Assembly (NCBI RefSeq): GCF_003945595.2
Contig: NW_024105087.1
Coordinates: 2,423,001-2,487,000 of the forward strand
Direction: 5' to 3'
From: Pipra filicauda
Lineage: Eukaryota > Chordata > Aves > Passeriformes > Pipridae
DNA length: 64,000 nt
This document shows, piece after piece, positions 49,800 through 60,750 of this stretch (within the stretch, counting starts at the first letter, position 1; the number at the start of each line of letters is the position of its first letter). The position numbers were made by a program, and so were the translations under genes. The notes below the pieces were generated by a model. That model searched no databases and was not told the DNA's origin. It saw only the letters and a list, made by a program, of their open reading frames with translations.

Positions 49800-50181
49800 A
49801 CGAGAGAGTTGGGATTGTTCAGCCTGGAGAAGAGAAGGCTCCAGGGAGACCTTATAGCTCCTTCCAGTACCTAAAGGGAGGTCTGCAAGAGAGTAGAAGA
49901 GGAAGTTTTTACATGGGCATGTAGTGATAGGACAAAAGATAATGGGTTTAATCTGAAAGAGGGTAGGATTAGATTAGATTAGATATTAGAAAGAAATTCT
50001 TTCCCATGAGGGTGGAGAGACATTGGAACAGGTTTCCCAAGAAGTTTTGGATGCCCCAGTCCTGGAAGTGTTGAAGGACAGTTTGAAGGGGGCTTTGAGC
50101 TACCTCGGTGTAGTAGAAGGTATCCCTGGCTACGGAAAGGGTAGGATCTTTAAGGTCATTTCTAACCCAAACTTTGCATGA
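49800..50181 (+). mobile_element. CR1 LINE 3' fragment
   Basis: It begins at GAGAGAGTTGGGATTGTTCA, the start of the conserved CR1 3' block, and runs through CTGGAGAAGAGAAGGCTCC, GCATGTAGTGATAGGAC, GGGCTTTGAGCTACCTC and the terminal TCTTTAAGGTCATTTCTAAC. It encodes only the last tens of residues of the ORF2 product and is severely 5'-truncated, as is typical. A GATTA pentamer has expanded to three or four copies near 49966-49984. It shares TTATAGCTCCTTCCAGT with the 34.2-36.4 kb copy. Confidence 0.95.
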
Positions 50182-51340
50182 GGAGATGTTGATGTCTTGG
50201 CACAGTGCACACTAGAGCAATGAGGCTTCATACGAGTGCTAAGATGAAGATTTATGCCCCTGATTGGCAGGTCAGGGTCAAATGCAGGTAAATGTACATA
50301 AACATATGAGACAAATTAAGATTTATGTGAATTTTAGTGTTGATTTGAACATGAACTGTGAAAGAAGCCATAAAATGAGTCAAATGGCATGCTTAAAGAA
50401 GTATTAATATAACAATTAAGTAGGGTAATAGGAAGGTTATAGAATTGGCATATGTTCACATTTTGTTTTTATTTTATAGCTAAGCAGAGGCAAGGCATAT
50501 TATTTATATCTAAAGTGTGATTAAAAGTGACTCTAAAAATGGCATTAGACTGCCTAAACTTCGTGTTTAATTTACTTCCAGGTATAATACTCTTTGCTGT
50601 TTATAAATAAAACATTCTCTTTCTGAACCATCAGCTCAGAAAACACAAGCTGGTCTCTGATATCTGGACATCCCCATGTCTGATCTGACCCATAATAAAA
50701 GTTATGTTGTATATCCTCAACCCCTGCTATGCTGCAATTTGCATGCCAGTTTTGGATAAAGGTGTGCATTTAATGAGGGACTTGAATATGCAAATTTTGT
50801 TTTGTGCAAACAAAGGAGACTGTCAACTATACAAATAAACATGTGTATGTAAAGTCTTCTCATGCAACAAAATGCCTTTGTATTTGTCAGCAGTTTACAG
50901 AATATAACAAAAAATACAATCCTGCCTGTTGCTTGCAGTCAATATCTCAGGAAGGCACTGTGATGGCCTCCCTCATTTATTACCAGTGCAAGGCTCAGCC
51001 TGCCCCTAGCCATATAAAACCCCATTCAGAGAAAATGTACAGGGAGGAGTTTCCAGGAATTAGTTCATTGTCTTTCTTGCCTGATATTCTGCCAGATGAT
51101 GCACGTGGGGAGGGATTCACAGAAACCTGAAGAGTAAGTGAGGGTAATCTCCTCCACGCACTCTGCAGTCACTGGAGAGGTAGACAGCCTCCTCCCTGCC
51201 CCAAGCAAGCATCAACATCTTCCCACGAGGGAGCGTAGGAAATTCAGAGCCCTGCAGGCTCTGGCAGCAATCCTGCCCCTGGTCCCCACAGGGTGGGTGA
51301 GTCAGCTGGCTGGGAGTTCAGGAGCCCAGAGGCTTCTCAC
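50182..51340. other. Non-coding stretch
   Basis: AT-rich to about 50950, then more GC-rich (51130-51500). The open frame at 51138-51506 (122 codons) contains the tandem duplication described next and looks non-coding. Confidence 0.5.
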
Positions 51341-51398
51341 TGGGCCCAGCCAAAGACATTCCTCATGCTTGGGCCCAGCCAGAGACGTTCCTCATGCT
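51341..51398 (+). repeat. 29-bp tandem duplication
   Basis: The unit at 51341-51369, beginning TGGGCCCAGCCAAAGAC, is repeated at 51370-51398 with two substitutions. A recent local duplication. Length 29 is not a multiple of three, arguing against selection on a protein frame. Confidence 0.9.
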
Positions 51399-51662
51399 CT
51401 CTCCCAGTCCTGTGATCCCCATCCTCGAGCGAAGAGGGGGTCCCACGTAACAGCACCCGGTCAGTTTGCAGTGGTCTGTGGGACAGATGAAGACTTTAAC
51501 ATTTGAGCTGGGTTTGCCTCTGAAAATGTATCTATAGCACTTGAAGAAAATACATTATCAAAGTTGCTTGAAAGAGTCAAGAGTCATTAAAATATGTAAA
51601 TGGTAAAATTGTACATGGATAATAGTCTGATTACCATTTCAGTGACAGATGTTCTCACACAG

Positions 51663-51765
51663 AACCAGATTTTCAAAGGAGATCCGGGTTAAATTTTCAA
51701 GTATTCAGCCCCACATCTGGAGCTGAATTTTCAGATGAGCCCACCTCTTGCTGAGGCACTAAGTG
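51663..51765. repeat. Ancient amniote-type repeat (family not named)
   Basis: CCAGATTTTCAAAGGAGATC, AATTTTCAAGTATTCAGCC and GGAGCTGAATTTTCAGATGA follow the spaced GATTTTCAG / GTGCTGAGCACCCA / CTGATTTTCAG pattern of old interspersed repeats in birds and reptiles. Confidence 0.4.
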
Positions 51766-51820
51766 GGCAATTCTCTGTAAAGCCCTCAACATGTAATTCC
51801 CGTTGTGGTTTTAGTCACTC

Positions 51821-51843
51821 TTTTTTTTTTTTTTTTTTTTTTT
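51821..51843 (+). repeat. Poly-T tract (T23)
   Basis: The longest mononucleotide run in the window. It sits between two fragments of the same ancient repeat type. Poly(A)-tailed retrocopies are rare in birds, and no retrocopy is recognisable to its right on the minus strand. Confidence 0.95.
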
Positions 51844-51887
51844 GATTGCAAAAGAAAAGTTGCAAGCAACTGAACTTGTTTGAATAT

Positions 51888-51932
51888 CTGGCCCTGGTTT
51901 TCAGTACTGAAAACTCGTGGAAATCCAACTTC
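51888..51932. repeat. Ancient amniote-type repeat fragment (family not named)
   Basis: CTGGCCCTGGTTTTCAGTAC followed by TGAAAACTCGTGGAAATCCA resembles the same GATTTTCAGTGCTGA-type element seen at 51663-51765. It may be the other half of one insertion split by the T23 tract region. Confidence 0.35.
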
Positions 51933-51968
51933 TCACGTGTACCTGAGCCCCATAAGCACAAGATCATT

Positions 51969-52150
51969 AAATCATAGAACGGTCTGGGTTGGAAGGGACC
52001 TTAAAGATTATCTAGTTTCAGTCTCCTGCCATGGGCAGTAATGCCACCCACTAGATCAGGTTGCGCAGGGTCCTATCCAACCTGAACTTGAGCACTTCTA
52101 GAGATGAGGCATCCACAACTTCTCTGGGCAACCAGTTCCAGTACCACGGA
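51969..52150 (-). mobile_element. CR1 LINE 3' end, minus orientation
   Basis: The + strand begins AATCATAGAACGGTCTGGGT, then TGGAAGGGACCTTAAAGATT, TGCCATGGGCAG and CTCTGGGCAACCAGTTCCAG. This is the reverse complement of the avian CR1 terminus including one copy of its TCATAGAA end repeat. Similarity fades after about 52150, so it is a short 5'-truncated copy. It belongs to a different subfamily or age class from the + copy 1.8 kb to the left, whose terminal bases differ. Confidence 0.92.
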
Positions 52151-53740
52151 AGGATGTCCCACACACCTTCTCCTGAGGGGTTTCTCAGGGACCTCAGTAC
52201 AGCAGAGTGGATTTCCTTGCCCTATTAAGGGCAATTTGCAATGGCCTGCTGTACCTCATGCTATACATCAGCCCCTCTAGGGTATCAGGGACAGTCAAAG
52301 AAATGGGTAAAACAGTAAAAAACCACACTGAAAACAAAGGCAGGCTTCCAAATACTGGTGCAATGCACATTAGGTGCCAGGATCTCATCTTAGTCACAGT
52401 AGTTCAGTATTGGAAATAGTATCAAATTCATGGGAAACCAAGTGTGACTGGGAACCGGCTTTCTAGATGTGTGTACACATTGTCCAAGACATGACAGAAC
52501 CTCCCAGGCAACCTCCATCTGTCTCCTTTAATTCCTGAAGTTAAAAAAGGAGCTCGTAATGACAGCTAACTTCAGGAAGAGCATCACCATTTGACTTGCA
52601 CACCATGCAGTGTTCACACTTAAGGCACTTCCATCCTGTGAAGTTACTACAGAGGGAAGACAGTACTACTTAGATGAGCTACTGTTGAGCACCTTTGCAA
52701 AGAGGATTGTATCACTAAATTGCGCAGCATGAAGCTATGACAGCTGAAACATATCTAAGAATAAACACCATCACTGTTCTGCTGCATCAGGGAGATACTG
52801 CGAGAAAGAGCATGGAGAAGTCATGGAGAAGCTCCCAGAGGCCACAGCCCACTGGGATAGCCCAGCACTGCCACCTGCACAATCAGCTCACATGGTGGAG
52901 TTGCCACCCACAGAAAAAAAATTTATATGCATTTCTGCTATTAAAAATAGGTATTTTTTATCAATGTATGTAAATTGCTCTAAGAGGGGGAAACGTTCAA
53001 GTATGATGACTCATTTTTGCATTCATATCTAGGAGTATACAACTAATACTGAAAGTACAGGAGCCGTTCTTGCATATTTGGTTTATTATATGTTCAGATT
53101 GTAGACTGTATGAAACACTTTCATAATCACTTATTGTCTGACTTGGGTTTCCTTATTGCTGGGAGATAAAACTCACCCACTCCACTCACTCAGTATCTTG
53201 TCTTGCACCAGTGACCTTCACAGTTCACTCATAATAATGCTAAATTAGTATTCTGGGGGTGGCAATTCCCCTGCCCTTCAGCTGCTGAGACCTTTTTTAT
53301 TTCATTGTAATTTAAGCAAATCCCAGCAACTCATTTCCGAAACCTGTGGCTTTTTTTAACTAACATTTATTTCAAAGTGATACGTCAATGGGGAAAGAAA
53401 AGGGTTTGGCAGGCGTCCCCACAAACTCTCTGTATTTTGTCAACCCCAGTCACTACCGGCTGCCTCATTTTAAAAGTGAGGTATGTGTGTTTTCTACAAG
53501 AAAATCAACCAGCTTTATTACTGCAGGATTATTATGACCGTCCTTGCTCACCATTTGTGAAAGGTTTGTTAATCTCACATTTCATGAATTTTTCACCTAG
53601 GGTTGTCTATCAAGAAGTTTCATGTTGGAAGGATTTAATTTTGAAAGTCTGCACTCATAACCCTTTATTATGCTGTGATAGCAGAAGAAAATGTATTCTA
53701 TAAATGCTACCCAGAACTAGTGGCAGGATACTTGGCAGTG
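52151..53740. other. Non-coding stretch
   Basis: No gene. Open frames reach 108 codons (53377-53703, +) without recognisable content. No named repeat beyond the CR1 edge. Confidence 0.5.
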
Positions 53741-54960
53741 TGGAGAGCTGGCTAGTACCTGATGGCTAACATCTGCATAATGTTGATAGATACAGTAAAA
53801 TGTGACATTAATACAAGCCTTTATGGCAAGCTGCTGGAGGAAGCAGTCAGAAATTTGGCTATCCTAGCTTAAACTGATTCTTACAGTTGGGAGTCAATGA
53901 CAGGGAAGTAGGAGCTAATTAATATGTGGGATGTGGAGAGATTAGAAAATTATTCTAAAATCCTATAAAGGTAGGTAATTAGTGAAATGGTGTCTAATTG
54001 CCAGAATTATATGCAAGTATCAATGAGAAGCTCTTCCTTTCTTCCTAACTAAATGCAAACATTTCTTGTGTTGGTAATAATTACTAGCTGTCTTTTGTCA
54101 TTCTTATTTTTGCCTGTGAACAACTATTTCTACTAAAAGCTAAATCAAAGCAAGAAGATGCATTTATCATTTCTAGGTATAGCGAGGTTAACAATCACTG
54201 CTACCTGTGAAAGATGAGTTTCATGCTCTGCATCTAGCTACTGGGAAAGGTCCATCCCTGATGTTCACAGATTTCCTATTTTGGTTGGAAGTTTTCCTTT
54301 GGTACTGCATTTCCTGGTGTTGTGAAAGGTTGTGATGGAAGCAAGAAAATAAAAAATAAATATTTCAACTAACTAGAGACACTCTTAAAAGAGACTGTGC
54401 ATTGATTTCAGATTTTAGCCTTACTAATCACTAATGTCTTGATGAATGTGAACTGATTTTTTATCTTAACTAGCAGCACTTTTTTCCTGTAATCTTTGCT
54501 AAGAATTCAGACTCACAGAATTTATTCCACTTTACTTATCCATCCATTAGGAAGCCCAGACAAATGTTTCTGTTACATTTTATAATTGTTTCTGAGGATT
54601 AAACATGCAAAATATATGTACTATATATTGTTTCTTAAGTAGAAATCTCCATACATCAGCTAAAATGACTCTGCTGGGAGCCTGACAAGCATTGGGTCAC
54701 CTGTGAATCTGCTCAGGAAAGGCTCGTCACGATTAACAATTCCCTATAAAATGTGCTGTTTGTTGCTGAGGCTGCTGTCAAATTGCACCATGCTTTCTCA
54801 CTTTGTCCAAGAAGTTTGAGAAAAATTCGATCATTCCCTGTCAGGCAGCATCAGGCTCATTCGGAGAAAGCTCATTCTGATTGACAGTAATCTGAGGAGG
54901 CACTGTTTGATAGGAAAGATACTTTCTTCAAGATACACATTTAGGTGGAGAGAGTTTACC
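53741..54960. promoter_or_regulatory. Candidate distal enhancer / conserved non-coding block
   Basis: Repeat-free DNA with paired homeodomain-type cores (TAATTAATATG near 53916, GGTAATTAGTG near 53973, GTCTAATTGCCAG near 53991) and a perfect PBX-MEIS decamer at its right end. Long evenly mixed sequence without low-complexity or stop-rich decay resembles vertebrate developmental enhancers. This is inference only; no cross-species comparison is possible here. Confidence 0.3.
54878..54887 (+). promoter_or_regulatory. PBX-MEIS/PREP composite site TGATTGACAG
   Basis: A perfect ten-base match to the well-known PBX-MEIS/PREP heterodimer site. Expected less than once per 64 kb by chance on both strands. 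No other perfect copy was noticed in the window. Confidence 0.45.
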
Positions 54961-56682
54961 AAATGTCACAGCGTAATCAATTGCTTCCCGTGGAGGAGCT
55001 ACGTGAGACAGCCAGTGGCTCTGGCAGAGTGCAGATGATGGCTGTTCCTCTGCAGCTGGGCATCTCTGGAAGTGCTCAGCACTGCTGTGCAGGAGGTGAT
55101 CCCATAGGAAATCATGTCTTTTCCTACCATGAGAAGACCACAAAGTCATCACAGGTACAATCTTCAGTTATTAGCATCTGCTTGTGTTTTCCTCAGATGT
55201 TGATATTATACTTCACAGAGCTCTGGAAATGAGATTAATCTGCTGGGAATGTCAGAACGAAGGAAAAAGCTGGGGTACCACTGAAACATGTTTCAGTCAG
55301 CTTTTGCAACATCAGAAGTGTGAATTTCCACACATGCCACTGCCATGGACCTCGGGGTACCAAGATATTAGAAACAAGCCCTGGGATGAATGCAGTGTCC
55401 TTGGCTCAGAGAGGAGGAGAGACAGCCTGGCACCCACAGCAGGAGTCATGCCAAAGTGACACTGACACTGGTGAGGCCATTTTTATGTTATTTATTTCTT
55501 TTATCTGAGGCCTGCCACCAAGAGGCAAAGGGCAGAGGGCAGTCTCATGCTGGCATGGCATTCCAGAGATGGTGAGGATTGAAATGGGAGGGACTGGAGA
55601 CCTCTTTGCTGATCCCAAGGTGTTGAGCTGCATGTTTCTCTTCCTCTTCTGCTTATTTTCACCAGCCATAAAATATTGATAGGGCTTATTCAGCTCTTAG
55701 TCATGTTATAAGCATTATTTTATGAGTGTGTTAGAGTGCCTTGAAAACTCAGTATTCTCTGAATTACTGCTTTAGTGCTGTGCTAGAGATCAAGAACACT
55801 GATGAGCTGGGTTGCCTTCTCATTAAGTCATAGGTTTGACCATCTCACAACTGGGAGAGTTGTGGGCTTTCCTCTTGCTTATGCCATCACCAGAGCAAGA
55901 GGTTTATCCATATTTGCTGAATCATCTGCTAGAGCTACAGAATCAATGTATTTGCTTTGGATACTATTTCCAGTGAAAATAACTGCCCATGAGGCCACAC
56001 CTCACACTTTTAATGAGATAAGTGGTTAACCATTGTCTCAACTAAAGATTGACACCAAGCTGATAAAGCCACAAAGCTAACTGAGCAGTAACTTCATTAA
56101 CTCCCTACATGCCAATCAACCAGTGAGTTTTACAAGCTTCCCAGACACTAAGGCCCTCTGAAATGCTGGGCAGCACTCTCTAGCTGTTCCCAAGTGTTTA
56201 CTGAGTAAATCTACCACTGTCAGTGTACACACTGTGCCAGCTTTAACGCTTGACACTCATATGTTTCAACTAGCTTTGTAGGCATCTGCAACCAAACCTT
56301 TACCATGGCCGTATGTATCAATTCAGGTACCCTGGACAACCATCCTCCAGAAAAATCTCCATCCCATTCTCTGGTCCATGAGAATGCACTTTATCATCTT
56401 GTTTCTTGTGTCCTGTTTTCTCCTTTATAGCAAGAAAAACACAGATCAATCACAACATGGATGGAACATCATAGTGGACAAGACACAATTATCCCTACCC
56501 AGCAGAGATATGCAAGCCCTCAAGATTTCTCTCGCTGTGCCCAAAATGAAAATGTGGCACTTCAGCCTTTTCTCCCCTCCAGATGTTCAACCAGCTACTG
56601 TATCACTGGTGGGGTGGAGACACTACTGCAAGAACCTTATTGAAACTCATTTGTTCTTAAGCAAATCCAGCTAAACCTTTGG
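54961..56682. other. Non-coding stretch
   Basis: Several + frames of 61-98 codons overlap but show no domain. No repeat family recognised. Confidence 0.5.
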
Positions 56683-56714
56683 GAGTGTGTAAGTTAGAGT
56701 GTGTAAGTTAGAGT
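56683..56714 (+). repeat. 14-bp tandem duplication
   Basis: GAGTGTGTAAGTTA occurs twice exactly (56683-56696 and 56697-56710), followed by GAGT. Confidence 0.95.
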
Positions 56715-57454
56715 CACCTTGCAGCTGACTCAGGTGTAATTGTCAGTCTTGTTTGCTGCCTTTTTGGAAAACCATGGGCTGAGTGGACACAACAACTTCT
56801 CTGACCAAGAGTTGTCTTTTCAGGTAGGACTGAGGCACATTGCTACATAATATGCTGAAACTGGGTGGGGGGTGGTGAATATCAAGTTTCAGTTTCTCAA
56901 ACTGCTTATCCAGAGTTCCACAAAGGGTCCCAAACATACAGTTTGCTTAAAATATAGCACTCTTTTCCCCCCAGCAGACTTAAGAGCCCAAGAAACTACC
57001 TCGTATATATTATAACAGTCTTGCTTGTAGTAAGTCATCAATTGCAGAGAAAAAATATTTGATAGCTTCATTCTGTTGAGTAATCAACATCTTGCCCTTG
57101 GACTACATCATAACATTTAGAGTGCGCCTGCAAAACATACTCTGCAAAGGGATGCCTGACTCCTTGCTCTTGCTGTTCATACGTTGCTTTCATCTTTCCT
57201 GAGGATGAAATCTTACTGAATCTTTCATACCCCAGGAGATAGGGTAGGATTTTTTTGAACTGAGCTGCAAAGTAAGGAGTTCCTCACCAGAGCAATTATG
57301 GTTTATTGTTTCAGTTGGTAAATGTTTAAAAAAGCAGCCGTCTCTTAAGAACATATCATAAAATGTGACTTGCACAGAAACTGTAAATAAATAGAAATAA
57401 TTGCTTGTGCTACAAGATCCATCTGGGGTTGATTTCAGTTCCTTGTATAGTTGC
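56715..57454. other. Non-coding stretch
   Basis: Nothing recognisable. A G-rich GGGTGGGGGGTGG lies near 56864-56876. Confidence 0.5.
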
Positions 57455-57575
57455 AAACTTTCTGTGCATCTATGAGCAAACCAATTAATCTTCCCTGTAT
57501 CTCATTTCCCTTTCAGTGCAATGAGCAAAATATCGCCCCTGTCCAGAGGATGAGTTCTACAGACTAACTGAGCCC
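57455..57575 (+). mobile_element. MIR-like CORE-SINE tail
   Basis: TCTGTGCATCTATGAGCAAA, CCAATTAATCTTCCCTGTAT, CTCATTTCCC and AATATCGCCCCTGTC parallel the MIR 3' half: CTGTGTGACCTTGGGCAAGT, CACTTAACCTCTCTGTGCCT, CAGTTTCCC and AATAATACTGCC. Diverged, consistent with amniote age. Confidence 0.6.
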
Positions 57576-60500
57576 CAGCATACCTACCCCCTCACTCCCT
57601 GCCCCAAGGAGGACTTTGGCAGGATCAAAGTAAATGCCTTGCAGTGATTTTACATATTCCTACCCCCATGGGCTTAATGTGATTTTTTAAAAAGAGAATT
57701 AATTTCTAGCCAATCTGTAATTTAGTTGTTACCCATTTATACCAAAGATCCCGGAAAGGGTCTAAGGTAAGGTGTGACTTGATTGGCAGCATTTCTTTTC
57801 ACAGCCAGACAGCCCGCTCTCTTCTAACACTGTTGCTGTCCAGAGGAGCAAGGATTTACATGAGGGCCACAGACCGCAGCTGCTTCCATAGTTCTTGAAA
57901 CGAGCAATCAGATTTGTGCTTTGGTGATTTTTTTATCCTTGCTCTGTCATTTAATACTGGTAATCTTGCAGCACTGGCAGTTAGAAGCAGTGCTTCTTTG
58001 CCACCCATTGTTATTACATATAACCATCCTCTCATAATTAAAGTGCAGGGGCTCCTTCTCCCATTTCCCCACCCACTTCTAGGATGCATCTGAAAAATCT
58101 TTGTGTCTCTACAGGGAGACACAGTAAACCCTCATGCTTGTGTTTTTCTGCACACTTTTTCCTGCTGAGCTGGTAATCTTGTCATCTATATAGAAAAAAA
58201 AAAAAAAGACTCATTTTCAAGGAGAATGAAAAATGGATCTCTGCAATTATGAGGGACTCACCTCTCAGTGCTTCACTGGTACCTTCAGTATCATGACAGT
58301 GGCTACCTAGCAACCATGCCTTTCGACTCAAGACAGCTTTATTTATATATATTTGTATTTCTACTGGCATGGGGGAAAGTTGGCCATAAAAATATTAATT
58401 TTCTTGGACATGGTAAGCTAAAGCATCTTCTTTCAGGGAATTTAAAACACTGTTTCAGCAACAGTTTGAAGAAGCACCAGCAGCTTGTTTGTTGTCATGG
58501 CAGCTGTACCTGTTTAACCTCACTATTGAGACATGCTTCTTGTCAGGTTAGATGTGCAAAAAGTAGTTACTGTAAAAAGTAAAAACCAAACCAAAACAAA
58601 AACCACTCCCTCCAAATCCCTTAAAAACAAGACCTTAAGTTTTACAGGAGCAAGCACTCTTCCTGATAATGCACAGGAGAAATTAACCCCCACCAGTGTG
58701 TGGTTTCTGGGCTTTCTTTAACTTGAGCTTTAAATGTATATACTTAATGACTGTTACTTTTGGCCTAGAAGACAGGGTGGAGTTAAATGTGCTTCAGATT
58801 TGTAGACAGAGGTAATCTAAGGCAATAAAGTTCTTCTGCCTCCCTTCTGTCTGAAGGCAGAGCTAGGTTAACCTTATAAAGCTACGTAATTATTGTGGTT
58901 GTTTGTATTTTAGATCACTGCCCTCCCTTTCAGCTCTCCCTCCTCCCTCCCCACCATCTACTAAAAGCAAAATTAAGCAGAAGGAGTAAATCACTGTGTG
59001 GAGCTTACCTAACTCATCCCTCTTGCAGATGACAAGTAAAACTTAGTAAATATAATCCCTACTCATTTTCACATGGCAACAGTTTTATCAATTCATGGGA
59101 GAAGATACTCTTCCAAAAATGCTTAAATACAGTTCTGTATTCCCCCTGGTTACCCTTGTGCTCCAAACTGTAGCCTTGTCATAGTGCTCCTTCCACTGGC
59201 TTTTTTCCAGCCTTCGGACTGGTGTATTAAGTTTTTATCCATTTCAGCGTTACTTATTTAGTATTATCCCATTAACTTTGAGATATTTTTATTAATTAAC
59301 CTTCCCAAAACTTCTGTGGAGTAGCAAACTGTTCCTGGTCTAATTTCACATGCAGGGAATAAGGCGCTGTATTTGGTATGATAGAGTATTGGGGAAAATT
59401 CCTGATTCCATTGAAATTGGATACTGAATAAAAGGATTTTGTACAAGCAGACACTATTTGGCCAACAGTTAGAAAGACTGAAACACAAACAGCCAGCAGG
59501 CAAATCAAAGGAAGGAGGGGAAAAGTGTTTCTGTAAAAGTAGACATGGTAATAAACAGACATTGAAAAAAAATAGAGCAATTCTATACAGTATTGCAGAG
59601 TAAGATGGACAGCCAGTATTTTTGAATAACAGGCTACTCATCCCAGATATTAGAGGTGTGAGTTCAACTTTAGGCTCCTGCAGGAGCTAATGGTCCTGTA
59701 AGAGGCTCACAGTTAGCAAACAACTACAAACCGAAGCGACTAAGTGAAGTGTAGACCCAGGTTAAGTGCTTGGACCCTTGAGTTGTTCCAAATAAGATAC
59801 TAAACAGGTGTCACTTTGGGTAGTGACAGAAGAGAAACTGAGATGTGAGAGGAGGGTCACTGTCTGCCAAGCTTTCAGTCACCTCAGGTGAGGCTTTAAA
59901 GGAGTTACTTCTATTTATCTGAAATCCGCAGACCAGTGGACATATGGACCCTGGTATATAGTAGTAACTTCTTTCTTCATTTCACATTGTTTGAAGGACT
60001 ATATGCAATTTTAAAACCATGGATTAGATCTCAGGTCTTCACCAAAAATGCCTTAGTCACGTTGTATCAGTTCCTGTCTGCTTTATGCTATCCAGCTGGA
60101 TTACACTGGAAATCCTTGTTCTACAAGAAAGGATATGCCATTCAGTCACCCAAAATCTCCTGTGGTCTCAACTGTTCAAGGCAGTGAAGCATGGCCTCCT
60201 GTCGGAAGGCACTGAACCCATAAGTCTCAGCAGCTGAGTGACTGTTTAAAGAGGACGGAGAGAGCACCAGTAGCAATTTAAAATGCAGCAGCTGCAGCTG
60301 GTTTCTTTGTGAGGTGCTCATCCCTTCGACATCTGAGGCATTCCCTGAGAAAATGTCAAATTCCAGGTGAACACTGGAATTTTGTTTTTGGCAGAAGGAT
60401 TCAAAATCCATTTAAATCCTGCTCTAGGCACCAAGTTCTTGGTCAAGACTTATCTTTGACAACTGATCTTATTGAGCCAAACATGACCCTACTTCATGGG

Positions 60501-60688
60501 CAAAAAAGCCCATGAAGCTGCATAACAAACTATGGCTCCATTTCTTCAATAGGTTCTGCAGAGAAGAGCAGTGCCTTGCCTTCACCATCCTTCCTGCTTT
60601 TATTAGATCTGATATTAAACATGATGAATGGAAAAAGGCAAAGAGACTGAGGCAAAGAGCAAGTTCAAGTTTAGCATGTGTTATATTC
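57576..60688. other. Non-coding stretch
   Basis: An A14 tract is at 58194-58207. A pyrimidine-rich stretch lies at 58920-58957. Open frames are 125 codons or fewer. No gene or named repeat recognised. Confidence 0.5.
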
Positions 60689-60750
60689 AAGATCTGTAAA
60701 ACGAGGATGATGTCACTTGCCTAACTCAAAGGAAAGCTAAAGTTTGCAAA
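60689..60750 (+). mobile_element. MIR-like SINE 3' tail
   Basis: CAAGATCTGTAAAACGAGGA, then TGATGTCACTTGCCTAACTC, then AAAGG. This fits the MIR end CTCATCTGTAAAATGGGGAT, AATAATAGTACCTACCTCA, CAGGG. Short, so less secure than the other copies. Confidence 0.45.

Noticed and set aside
56864..56876. G-quadruplex motif GGGTGGGGGGTGG
   Set aside because: It cannot supply four G3 runs with loops.
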